A stretch of 64,000 nt of DNA, taken from the NCBI RefSeq assembly GCF_000015285.1, contig NC_008709.1, positions 3,410,001 to 3,474,000 on the forward strand, written 5' to 3'. The notes below the pieces were generated by a model that did no database searches, was not told the origin of the DNA, and was given only the letters and a program-made list of their open reading frames with translations. Positions 56,887 to 64,000 of the stretch are shown here, in pieces. The position numbers and the translations under genes are program-made. The stretch comes from Psychromonas ingrahamii 37 (GTDB lineage Bacteria > Pseudomonadota > Gammaproteobacteria > Enterobacterales > Psychromonadaceae). How positions within the stretch are numbered: the first letter of the stretch is position 1; every line of letters starts with the position of its first letter.

Positions 56887-58074
56887 ATGAATAAATCACA
56901 ACTCCCCCCTGCTACCACCGGCGGCTTATTAAGTAGCCCCAGAAATCGCGCTATTATTTTCCAATGTCTTGCGCTGCTCGCTGTGGTTGCCTGTGCATTT
57001 TACTTTACCAGTAATATGTTCGACAATATTGAAAAACGAGGCATTACTACCGGTTTTTCATTTTTAGGTGAAACAGCAGGATTTGGCGTAAGTCAGTCAC
57101 TGATAGCCTATGATGATACAACGTCTACTTTTTTAGATGTCTTTATTGTCGGCATACTAAACACTCTTTTAGTTGGAGTGATCGGCATTATCTGTGCGTC
57201 TGTATTTGGATTATTAATTGGTATTGGCCGTTTATCCTCTAATTTTATAGTGGCTAAGCTGTCGCTTGTTTATATTGAAACCTTCCGTAATATTCCTATT
57301 TTATTACAAATTTTATTTTGGTATAACATTGTGCTTGCGGCCTTACCCGGCCCGCGCCAGAGTTTTAGCTATTTCGAATCTATTTTCCTAAACAATCGCG
57401 GATTATTACTCCCTGAGCCTATTTTTCAGTCGGGCAGTATTTTTATACTGATTGCTTTTGTTATCGCCTGCACCGCGGTTATTTTTTTAACCCGATGGGC
57501 AAAAAAACGCCATGATCAAACAGGTGAAGAGTTCCCCTTAATTAAAGTCTCACTCGCTATCTTAATAGTATCTCCTTTATTGGCTTATTTTGTGACCGGT
57601 CAGCCGATCACCGCTGAATATCCCGCACTGAAAGGCTTTAACTTTCAAGGTGGTTTAGCTATTATTCCGGAGTTCTTAGCGCTTACTTTTGCACTCAGCA
57701 TCTATACTGCCACTTACATTGCAGAAGCGGTGCGTGCCGGTATTGAAGCTGTCGCATCGGGACAAAAAGAAGCAGCAGAATCTCTGGGCTTAAAAAAACA
57801 TGTCATTTTACGCAAAGTCGTTTTGCCGCAAGCACTGCGGGTCATTATTCCGCCGGTCATTAACCAGTATCTTAACCTGGTGAAAAACTCTTCCTTGGCC
57901 ACGGCCATTGGTTACCCTGAAATTGTGACGCTGTTTTCAGGAACAACTCTGAATCAAGTGGGTCAGGCTATTGAGATTATTATGATGACCATGGCGGTCT
58001 ACCTCACCTTCAGTATTGTTATCTCTCTGCTGCTTAATTGGGTCAATGCAAAAATGGAAATAAAAGGAAGATAA
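56887..58074 (+). CDS. aapQ: General L-amino acid ABC transporter permease AapQ (copy 1)
   Basis: This 395-aa inner-membrane permease has an N-terminal span near 25-45 and a long insert typical of AapQ. The HisM-type permease core carries the EAA loop (EAVASGQKEAAESLGL) near residue 290. The start at 56887 (MNKSQLPPATTGG) is preferred: an in-frame ATG at 56857 sits inside the terminator loop. It pairs with AapM, 1 bp downstream. Confidence 0.92.
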   Translation: MNKSQLPPATTGGLLSSPRNRAIIFQCLALLAVVACAFYFTSNMFDNIEKRGITTGFSFLGETAGFGVSQSLIAYDDTTSTFLDVFIVGILNTLLVGVIGIICASVFGLLIGIGRLSSNFIVAKLSLVYIETFRNIPILLQILFWYNIVLAALPGPRQSFSYFESIFLNNRGLLLPEPIFQSGSIFILIAFVIACTAVIFLTRWAKKRHDQTGEEFPLIKVSLAILIVSPLLAYFVTGQPITAEYPALKGFNFQGGLAIIPEFLALTFALSIYTATYIAEAVRAGIEAVASGQKEAAESLGLKKHVILRKVVLPQALRVIIPPVINQYLNLVKNSSLATAIGYPEIVTLFSGTTLNQVGQAIEIIMMTMAVYLTFSIVISLLLNWVNAKMEIKGR

Positions 58075-58075
58075 T

Positions 58076-59155
58076 ATGGCTGTTTATACGTTTAAAGAAG
58101 CTAAAGCAGCACCCTCAACCAGCAGAGGTGTTCTGTTCTGGTTACGAGAGAATCTATTTTCTGATATTAAAAATAGTGTCTTAACCCTGCTGGGTATTTA
58201 CATTGTTTATATCATGATCCCCCCGCTGCTTGACTGGATGATTTTTGATGCAACCTGGAGTGGTACACAAAAGGAGATTGTTAACAGTGGTGCACGATGG
58301 ATTTTTATCATCGAAAAATTTGACCAGTTTATGTACGGGTTTTACCCGGTAGCAGAACACTGGCGTCCAAATTTAGTAGGCTTAATTTCTATTGCCTTTT
58401 TATTATCGCTGAAGTTTATCCCTAATATTAAAGTTAAACTCGGGCTAATGTTAATCTACCCATTTGTCTGTTTTGTACTGATCAGTGGCGGTTGGTTTGG
58501 GCTTGAAGAAGTACCCACTGAAAAATGGGGCGGTTTAATGCTGACTATACTGGTCGCTGCCGTGGGAATTATTGCCTCATTTCCTATTGGTATTGTACTG
58601 GCCTTAGGACGCCAATCGGAGATGCCGATTCTAAAAACATTATGTGTCGGATTTATTGAATTTATACGCGGTGTACCGCTTATTACCATTTTGTTTATGG
58701 CATCAGTTGTCTTACCGCTGTTTTTTAGTGACGGTATTGATTTTGATAAATTATTACGAGCATTAATAGGGATCACGCTATTTCAGTCCGCTTATATCGC
58801 CGAGGTCATCCGAGGTGGTTTACAGGCCATTCCAAAAGGGCAATATGAAGCTGCTGAGTCATTAGGCTTAGGTTACTGGCAAGGCATGCTTTTAATCATT
58901 CTGCCGCAAGCATTAAAAATATCTATCCCCAATTTAGTGGGATCGTTTATCTCGCTGTTTAAAGATACAACACTGGTGTTAATCATTGGGTTATTTGATG
59001 TGCTGGCCATGGTGACGCTAACCACCAGTGATGCCCTCTGGTTAGGTTATGAAATCGAAGGTTATGTGTTTGTCACTATGATCTACTGGGTATGCTGCTT
59101 CTCCATGTCGCAATACTCAAAATCAGTCGAACGCAAATATCATACTGAGCATTAA
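58076..59155 (+). CDS. aapM: General L-amino acid ABC transporter permease AapM (copy 1)
   Basis: This 359-aa inner-membrane permease has about 8 spans and the EAA loop GLQAIPKGQYEAAESLGLGY near residue 243. It forms the heteromeric channel with AapQ. Compared with copy 2, the only amino-acid change seen is AEHWRP here versus AEDWRP. Confidence 0.93.
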   Translation: MAVYTFKEAKAAPSTSRGVLFWLRENLFSDIKNSVLTLLGIYIVYIMIPPLLDWMIFDATWSGTQKEIVNSGARWIFIIEKFDQFMYGFYPVAEHWRPNLVGLISIAFLLSLKFIPNIKVKLGLMLIYPFVCFVLISGGWFGLEEVPTEKWGGLMLTILVAAVGIIASFPIGIVLALGRQSEMPILKTLCVGFIEFIRGVPLITILFMASVVLPLFFSDGIDFDKLLRALIGITLFQSAYIAEVIRGGLQAIPKGQYEAAESLGLGYWQGMLLIILPQALKISIPNLVGSFISLFKDTTLVLIIGLFDVLAMVTLTTSDALWLGYEIEGYVFVTMIYWVCCFSMSQYSKSVERKYHTEH

Positions 59156-59164
59156 GGAAATATC

Positions 59165-59911
59165 ATGTCCGAACAAGAAGTTATGATCACGATGAAAAAT
59201 GTTAATAAGTGGTATGGTGATTTCCATGTGCTTAAAGATATCAATTTAAATATTAAAAAAGGCGAAAAAGTGGTTATTTGTGGTCCGTCAGGATCCGGTA
59301 AATCAACCACTATTCGTTGCTTAAACCACCTTGAAAAATTTCAGCAGGGCCAAATCAATATTAATGGCACAGAGCTGATTGATGATGTGAAAGTTGTGCG
59401 TGATATCCGTGCCCAGGTGGGCATGGTATTTCAGCATTTTAATCTTTTCCCGCACCTTTCAGTACTGGAAAACTTGGTATTAGCCCCTATTTGGGTACAT
59501 AACAAACCACGGGCTGAGGCACTTAAAACGGCTATGTATTACCTTGAACGCGTTAAAATTGCCGATCAGGCGCATAAATACCCGAATCAGCTTTCAGGGG
59601 GCCAGCAACAACGTGTCGCGATTGCCCGCTGCTTATGTATCAACCCTGAAATCATGCTCTTTGACGAGCCCACTTCGGCACTCGATCCTGAGATGGTATC
59701 GGAAGTACTGGATGTGATGGTTGAACTGGCCGGTGAAGGGATCACCATGATTTGTGTGACCCATGAAATGGGCTTTGCTAAAAAAGTAGCAGACCGGGTG
59801 ATCTTTATGGATGCGGGACAAATTATCGAAGAGAATGAACCCCATGAATTCTTTGATAATCCGCAATCGGATCGTTTAAAACTCTTTTTAGATCAGATTT
59901 TATCGCATTAA
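59165..59911 (+). CDS. aapP: General L-amino acid ABC transporter ATPase AapP (copy 1)
   Basis: This 248-aa protein has Walker [10 protein letters not shown] at residues 40-48, Q-loop [12 protein letters not shown], signature [15 protein letters not shown], Walker [13 protein letters not shown] and the switch His in CVTHEMGF. It energises AapQM. AAGGAAAT precedes the ATG, and a strong terminator follows the stop. Confidence 0.95.
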   Translation: MSEQEVMITMKNVNKWYGDFHVLKDINLNIKKGEKVVICGPSGSGKSTTIRCLNHLEKFQQGQININGTELIDDVKVVRDIRAQVGMVFQHFNLFPHLSVLENLVLAPIWVHNKPRAEALKTAMYYLERVKIADQAHKYPNQLSGGQQQRVAIARCLCINPEIMLFDEPTSALDPEMVSEVLDVMVELAGEGITMICVTHEMGFAKKVADRVIFMDAGQIIEENEPHEFFDNPQSDRLKLFLDQILSH

Positions 59912-59930
59912 AAAACACTGGCTAACACTA

Positions 59931-59961
59931 AAAAAAAGCATGTTTAAAACATGCTTTTTTT
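59931..59961. terminator. Bidirectional terminator after aapP copy 1
   Basis: AAAAAAAGCATGTTT runs directly into AAAACATGCTTTTTTT, a tight stem flanked by A and T tracts. Confidence 0.92.
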
Positions 59962-60033
59962 ATACCCGCTATAAAATTTAATAGTGACACTTATGATCGT
60001 ACATTAATTATGATTATCATCATTGAGCAATTT

Positions 60034-60132
60034 TTATCTCCGAGCAGAAGCTCTCCACAATCGCTCCATAGAATTTAGTATCATTAGGCCAACTATAATA
60101 GTTACTGCAATCGTTACCGTAATCAACATCAT
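60034..60132 (-). CDS. Possible 32-aa single-span membrane protein
   Basis: The frame encodes MMLITVTIAVTIIVGLMIL, then NSMERLWRASARR: a hydrophobic span of about 17 residues followed by a basic amphipathic tail, as in known small membrane proteins. AGGA lies 7 nt before the ATG. It is not recognised as a known family, and so short a frame could arise by chance. Confidence 0.35.
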   Translation of the reverse strand: MMLITVTIAVTIIVGLMILNSMERLWRASARR

Positions 60133-60302
60133 TTTTTTCCTGCGCTTAAATAGATTTTCTAATGAGTAAAGTTGGTGTAATCAACGAAGAAAAACAATGT
60201 TCAACCTTCATTCGCGCACCAAGACCTAGAACAGATATAATATAGCTCATTATAAAAATTCTTAAAAAAGTTTATCAATAATTGCTCTTTTTAAAATAAA
60301 TA

Positions 60303-60319
60303 TGCTTTATTTCGGTGCA
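60303..60319 (+). promoter_or_regulatory. NtrC-like enhancer site of aap copy 2
   Basis: TGCTTT-ATTTC-GGTGCA matches the NtrC dyad TGCACC-N5-GGTGCA perfectly on the right half and at TGC on the left. It lies about 130 bp upstream of the sigma-54 -24 element, a normal enhancer distance. Confidence 0.5.
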
Positions 60320-60445
60320 GCATACGGCTTGAAGCTGATTGTTATACCCTTCCTCCCTCAGACACAATCCTCTCATTTAAATTAAATATCATTAAAAACA
60401 ATTAGTTATATTATTTAAATTAAAATAAAAACATTTCCATTATAT

Positions 60446-60461
60446 TGGCACAAAATATGCT
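60446..60461 (+). promoter_or_regulatory. Sigma-54 promoter of aap copy 2
   Basis: TGGCACAAAATATGCT matches the consensus TGGCAC-N5-TTGCW with one mismatch. GG (60447-60448) and GC (60459-60460) are 10 bp apart. The predicted start is near 60472, 50 bp before aapJ copy 2. Confidence 0.78.
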
Positions 60462-60521
60462 GTGTTAAGCGAGTAGTATTATTTTTAATACTTTTGGTCA
60501 CCACATAAACAAGGAAATTTT

Positions 60522-61535
60522 ATGAAAGTTACAAAGATAGCTTTATTACTGGGTGCTGCTGCACTTGTACCGAGTCTTGCTTCTGCCTCAACCTTAGAAG
60601 AAGTCGTTAAAAAAGGCGATATAAATTGTGGTATATCAACCGGTATTGCTGGTTTCTCGTCAACGGACTCAAAAGGTGTTTGGGAAGGGCTCGATGTTGA
60701 TTTTTGTAAATCAGTTGCTGCAGCCGTTTTTGGTGATGCATCAAAAGTAAAATATATTCCGTTAACAGCAAAAGAGCGTTTTACCGCATTACAAAGTGGT
60801 GAAATTGATGTTTTATCACGTGCGACCACTTGGACGGCAACACGAGATACCTCCTTAGGTTTAAACTTTGCCGGCGTAAACTACTACGATGGACAGGGAT
60901 TCTTAGTAAACAAAAAACTGGGCATTAGTTCAGCAAAAGAACTCAGCGGCGCAACTTTTTGTATTCAAGCAGGCACCACTTCTGAGCTTAATTTAACCGA
61001 TTATTTCCAGTCAAATAACATGGAATATCGCGCGGTTACTTACGATACTTCAGGGCAAACAGTTAATGGCTTTAAAAGCGGTCGATGTGACGTGATTACA
61101 TCCGATGCATCACAATTATATGGTTTAAAACTTAAATTAGACGATCCAGATTCTGCGATTGTATTACCAGAGATTATTTCTAAAGAGCCGCTAGGGCCGG
61201 TTGTACGTCAAGGTGATGATGAATGGTTTAATATCGTTCGTTGGACTATGTTTGCGACATTAGAAGCGGAAGAGTTAGGTGTTTCTTCAGCGAATGTTGA
61301 TGCTATGCTCAAATCAGAAAATCCAAGTATTATGCGTTTATTAGGTAAATCAGGTACTGCCGGTGAAAACCTCGGTCTTAAAGGTGATTGGGTTTACCAA
61401 ATTGTTAAGCAAGTAGGCAACTACGGCGAAATGTTTGATAAAAACGTCGGTAAAGACTCCCCTCTTAATATTGATCGCGGCCTTAATAAGTTATGGAATC
61501 AAGGCGGCTTAATGTACTCAATGCCAATCCGCTAA
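60522..61535 (+). CDS. aapJ: General L-amino acid ABC transporter, periplasmic binding protein (copy 2)
   Basis: This 337-aa protein has the same domain layout as copy 1. The signal peptide reads VTKIALLLGAAALVPSLASA. Differences from copy 1 include Asn/Ser in the signal peptide, Ser to Asn in DINCG, KKLGISSAKE in place of KKIGVTSAKE, QSNNME for QANNME, and TVNGF for TINGF. From about residue 200 on the proteins are identical. It is the first gene behind the sigma-54 promoter, so probably the nitrogen-responsive copy. Confidence 0.94.
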   Translation: MKVTKIALLLGAAALVPSLASASTLEEVVKKGDINCGISTGIAGFSSTDSKGVWEGLDVDFCKSVAAAVFGDASKVKYIPLTAKERFTALQSGEIDVLSRATTWTATRDTSLGLNFAGVNYYDGQGFLVNKKLGISSAKELSGATFCIQAGTTSELNLTDYFQSNNMEYRAVTYDTSGQTVNGFKSGRCDVITSDASQLYGLKLKLDDPDSAIVLPEIISKEPLGPVVRQGDDEWFNIVRWTMFATLEAEELGVSSANVDAMLKSENPSIMRLLGKSGTAGENLGLKGDWVYQIVKQVGNYGEMFDKNVGKDSPLNIDRGLNKLWNQGGLMYSMPIR

Positions 61536-61568
61536 ATACTATTTAGGGGGGCTTTATGCCCCCTTTTT
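61532..61568 (+). terminator. Tandem hairpins between aapJ and aapQ (attenuator), copy 2
   Basis: This is the same sequence as in copy 1, shifted by 4,699 bp: a CTAAAT/ATTTAG stem, then GGGGGC-TTTAT-GCCCCC and TTTTT. Confidence 0.8.
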
Positions 61569-61585
61569 CAAAGGCTTGTCTTGTT

Positions 61586-62773
61586 ATGAATAAATCACAA
61601 CTCCCCCCTGCTACCACCGGCGGCTTATTAAGTAGCCCCAGAAATCGCGCTATTATTTTCCAATGTCTTGCGCTGCTCGCTGTGGTTGCCTGTGCATTTT
61701 ACTTTACCAGTAATATGTTCGACAATATTGAAAAACGAGGCATTACTACCGGTTTTTCATTTTTAGGTGAAACAGCAGGATTTGGCGTAAGTCAGTCACT
61801 GATAGCCTATGATGATACAACGTCTACTTTTTTAGATGTCTTTATTGTCGGCATACTAAACACTCTTTTAGTTGGAGTGATCGGCATTATCTGTGCGTCT
61901 GTATTTGGATTATTAATTGGTATTGGCCGTTTATCCTCTAATTTTATAGTGGCTAAGCTGTCGCTTGTTTATATTGAAACCTTCCGTAATATTCCTATTT
62001 TATTACAAATTTTATTTTGGTATAACATTGTGCTTGCGGCCTTACCCGGCCCGCGCCAGAGTTTTAGCTATTTCGAATCTATTTTCCTAAACAATCGCGG
62101 ATTATTACTCCCTGAGCCTATTTTTCAGTCGGGCAGTATTTTTATACTGATTGCTTTTGTTATCGCCTGCACCGCGGTTATTTTTTTAACCCGATGGGCA
62201 AAAAAACGCCATGATCAAACAGGTGAAGAGTTCCCCTTAATTAAAGTCTCACTCGCTATCTTAATAGTATCTCCTTTATTGGCTTATTTTGTGACCGGTC
62301 AGCCGATCACCGCTGAATATCCCGCACTGAAAGGCTTTAACTTTCAAGGTGGTTTAGCTATTATTCCGGAGTTCTTAGCGCTTACTTTTGCACTCAGCAT
62401 CTATACCGCCACTTACATTGCAGAAGCGGTGCGTGCCGGTATTGAAGCTGTCGCATCGGGACAAAAAGAAGCAGCAGAATCTCTGGGCTTAAAAAAACAT
62501 GTCATTTTACGCAAAGTCGTTTTGCCGCAAGCACTGCGGGTCATTATTCCGCCGGTCATTAACCAGTATCTTAACCTGGTGAAAAACTCTTCCTTGGCCA
62601 CGGCCATTGGTTACCCTGAAATTGTGACGCTGTTTTCAGGAACAACTCTGAATCAAGTGGGTCAGGCTATTGAGATTATTATGATGACCATGGCGGTCTA
62701 CCTCACCTTCAGTATTGTTATCTCTCTGCTACTTAATTGGGTCAATGCAAAAATGGAAATAAAAGGAAGGTAA
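61586..62773 (+). CDS. aapQ: General L-amino acid ABC transporter permease AapQ (copy 2)
   Basis: This 395-aa permease is identical in protein sequence to copy 1; only a handful of silent base changes were noticed (for example near 62408 and 62731). The start was chosen as in copy 1, after the intercistronic terminator. It is 1 bp from aapM. Confidence 0.92.
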   Translation: MNKSQLPPATTGGLLSSPRNRAIIFQCLALLAVVACAFYFTSNMFDNIEKRGITTGFSFLGETAGFGVSQSLIAYDDTTSTFLDVFIVGILNTLLVGVIGIICASVFGLLIGIGRLSSNFIVAKLSLVYIETFRNIPILLQILFWYNIVLAALPGPRQSFSYFESIFLNNRGLLLPEPIFQSGSIFILIAFVIACTAVIFLTRWAKKRHDQTGEEFPLIKVSLAILIVSPLLAYFVTGQPITAEYPALKGFNFQGGLAIIPEFLALTFALSIYTATYIAEAVRAGIEAVASGQKEAAESLGLKKHVILRKVVLPQALRVIIPPVINQYLNLVKNSSLATAIGYPEIVTLFSGTTLNQVGQAIEIIMMTMAVYLTFSIVISLLLNWVNAKMEIKGR

Positions 62774-62774
62774 T

Positions 62775-63854
62775 ATGGCTGTTTATACGTTTAAAGAAGC
62801 TAAAGCAGCACCCTCAACCAGCAGAGGTGTTCTGTTCTGGTTACGAGAGAATCTATTTTCTGATATTAAAAATAGTGTCTTAACCCTGCTGGGTATTTAC
62901 ATTGTTTATATCATGATCCCCCCGCTGCTTGACTGGATGATTTTTGATGCAACCTGGAGTGGTACACAAAAGGAGATTGTTAACAGTGGTGCACGATGGA
63001 TTTTTATCATCGAAAAATTTGACCAGTTTATGTACGGGTTTTACCCGGTAGCAGAAGACTGGCGTCCAAATTTAGTGGGCTTAATTTCTATTGCCTTTTT
63101 ATTATCGCTGAAGTTTATCCCTAATATTAAAGTTAAACTCGGGCTAATGTTAATCTACCCATTTGTCTGTTTTGTACTGATCAGTGGCGGTTGGTTTGGG
63201 CTTGAAGAAGTACCCACTGAAAAATGGGGCGGTTTAATGCTGACTATACTGGTCGCTGCCGTGGGAATTATTGCCTCATTTCCTATTGGTATTGTACTGG
63301 CCTTAGGACGCCAATCGGAGATGCCGATTCTAAAAACATTATGTGTCGGATTTATTGAATTTATACGCGGTGTACCGCTTATTACCATTTTGTTTATGGC
63401 ATCAGTTGTCTTACCGCTGTTTTTTAGTGACGGTATTGATTTTGATAAATTATTACGGGCATTAATAGGGATCACGCTATTTCAGTCCGCTTATATCGCC
63501 GAGGTCATCCGAGGTGGTTTACAGGCCATTCCAAAAGGGCAATATGAAGCTGCTGAGTCATTAGGCTTAGGTTACTGGCAAGGCATGCTTTTAATCATTC
63601 TGCCGCAAGCATTAAAAATATCTATCCCCAATTTAGTGGGATCGTTTATCTCGCTGTTTAAAGATACAACACTGGTGTTAATCATTGGGTTATTTGATGT
63701 GCTAGCCATGGTGACGCTAACCACCAGTGATGCCCTCTGGTTAGGTTATGAAATCGAAGGTTATGTGTTTGTCACTATGATCTACTGGGTATGCTGCTTC
63801 TCCATGTCGCAATACTCAAAATCAGTCGAACGCAAATATCATACTGAGCATTAA
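62775..63854 (+). CDS. aapM: General L-amino acid ABC transporter permease AapM (copy 2)
   Basis: This 359-aa permease differs from copy 1 by His to Asp in AEDWRP and by about three silent base changes. The EAA loop is intact. It is followed 9 bp later by aapP. Confidence 0.93.
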   Translation: MAVYTFKEAKAAPSTSRGVLFWLRENLFSDIKNSVLTLLGIYIVYIMIPPLLDWMIFDATWSGTQKEIVNSGARWIFIIEKFDQFMYGFYPVAEDWRPNLVGLISIAFLLSLKFIPNIKVKLGLMLIYPFVCFVLISGGWFGLEEVPTEKWGGLMLTILVAAVGIIASFPIGIVLALGRQSEMPILKTLCVGFIEFIRGVPLITILFMASVVLPLFFSDGIDFDKLLRALIGITLFQSAYIAEVIRGGLQAIPKGQYEAAESLGLGYWQGMLLIILPQALKISIPNLVGSFISLFKDTTLVLIIGLFDVLAMVTLTTSDALWLGYEIEGYVFVTMIYWVCCFSMSQYSKSVERKYHTEH

Positions 63855-63863
63855 GGAAATATC

Positions 63864-64000
63864 ATGTCCGAACAAGAAGTTATGATCACGATGAAAAATG
63901 TTAATAAGTGGTATGGTGATTTCCATGTGCTTAAAGATATCAATTTAAATATTAAAAAAGGCGAAAAAGTGGTTATTTGTGGTCCGTCAGGATCCGGTAA
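63864..64000 (+). CDS. aapP: AapP ATPase, copy 2 (cut by window edge)
   Basis: The first 45 codons are present and identical to copy 1 in protein sequence, ending inside the Walker A motif (GPSGSG). The rest lies beyond the window. Confidence 0.9.
   Translation, partial: MSEQEVMITMKNVNKWYGDFHVLKDINLNIKKGEKVVICGPSGSG

Larger units (their letters stand above)
59912..60521. other. Spacer between aap copies (control region of copy 2)
   Basis: This 610-bp stretch holds the terminator of copy 1, a possible 32-aa membrane protein gene on the minus strand, an NtrC-like site and a sigma-54 promoter. It is unrelated to the DNA before copy 1 apart from the last about 30 bp. Confidence 0.7.
55823..64000 (+). 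repeat. Tandem duplication of aapJQMP, period 4,699 bp
   Basis: Every start and stop in copy 2 lies exactly 4,699 bp after its counterpart in copy 1, so no length change has occurred inside the unit. The units are 55823-59911 and 60522 to beyond 64000. Similarity begins about 25 bp before aapJ. Divergence is concentrated in the first 650 bp of aapJ; aapQ and aapM differ at about 7 bases in 2.3 kb. Confidence 0.95.

Overview
The window comes from a low-GC marine gammaproteobacterium. Conserved neighbourhoods (syd–queF, ppnN–xni, sixA next to a short membrane protein, the MoxR/Bat operon) and protein style suggest a cold-adapted Psychromonas/Moritella-type organism. That assignment is an inference from gene content. 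No phage, transposase, CRISPR array, rRNA or tRNA was recognised.

Layout. 1–6166: core genes (syd cut by the left edge, queF, a TPR/degenerate-GGDEF membrane protein, ppnN, xni). 6167–8096: a repeat-rich, gene-poor stretch around one PEP-CTERM (exosortase-sorted) protein, which has a clear sigma-54 promoter. 8097–23261: a roughly 15-kb cluster, all on the minus strand. In order of transcription it holds a sugar-type ABC importer (binding protein, two permeases, double ATPase), a cysteine-less FmdB-like protein, a LacI regulator, an M24 'peptidase' lacking one metal-ligand Asp, an aldehyde dehydrogenase, a complete 2-oxoacid dehydrogenase set (fused E1, E2, E3) with a VOC protein, and an SDR. 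Divergent from it (23557–25191) is a solitary groEL-like gene with a His-rich tail. LacI-type operators lie in front of both transcription units. This is the best candidate for an undescribed system; its substrate cannot be read from the sequence.

25192–37707: an unknown exported protein, an NCS2 purine permease, a hydroxyacid dehydrogenase, a COG2509 flavoprotein, a His-rich secreted protein, a paralogous HflK/HflC pair, a GNAT enzyme, and a divergent MFS/LysR pair. 37708–46457: a second sugar ABC transporter operon with its own three-part sensing system (TorT-like periplasmic protein, TorS-like hybrid kinase, OmpR-type regulator) and a small-molecule kinase. 46458–48433: a decayed MscS fragment with microsatellites, sixA and a 49-aa membrane protein. 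48434–55457: MoxR–DUF58–DUF4381–BatA–BatB/C–BatD, with in-frame repeat expansions in two genes. 55458–64000: two tandem aapJQMP general amino-acid transporter operons, offset by exactly 4,699 bp. They are almost identical in aapQ/M and mosaic in aapJ, but have unrelated upstream regions; only the second carries a sigma-54 promoter with an NtrC-like site.
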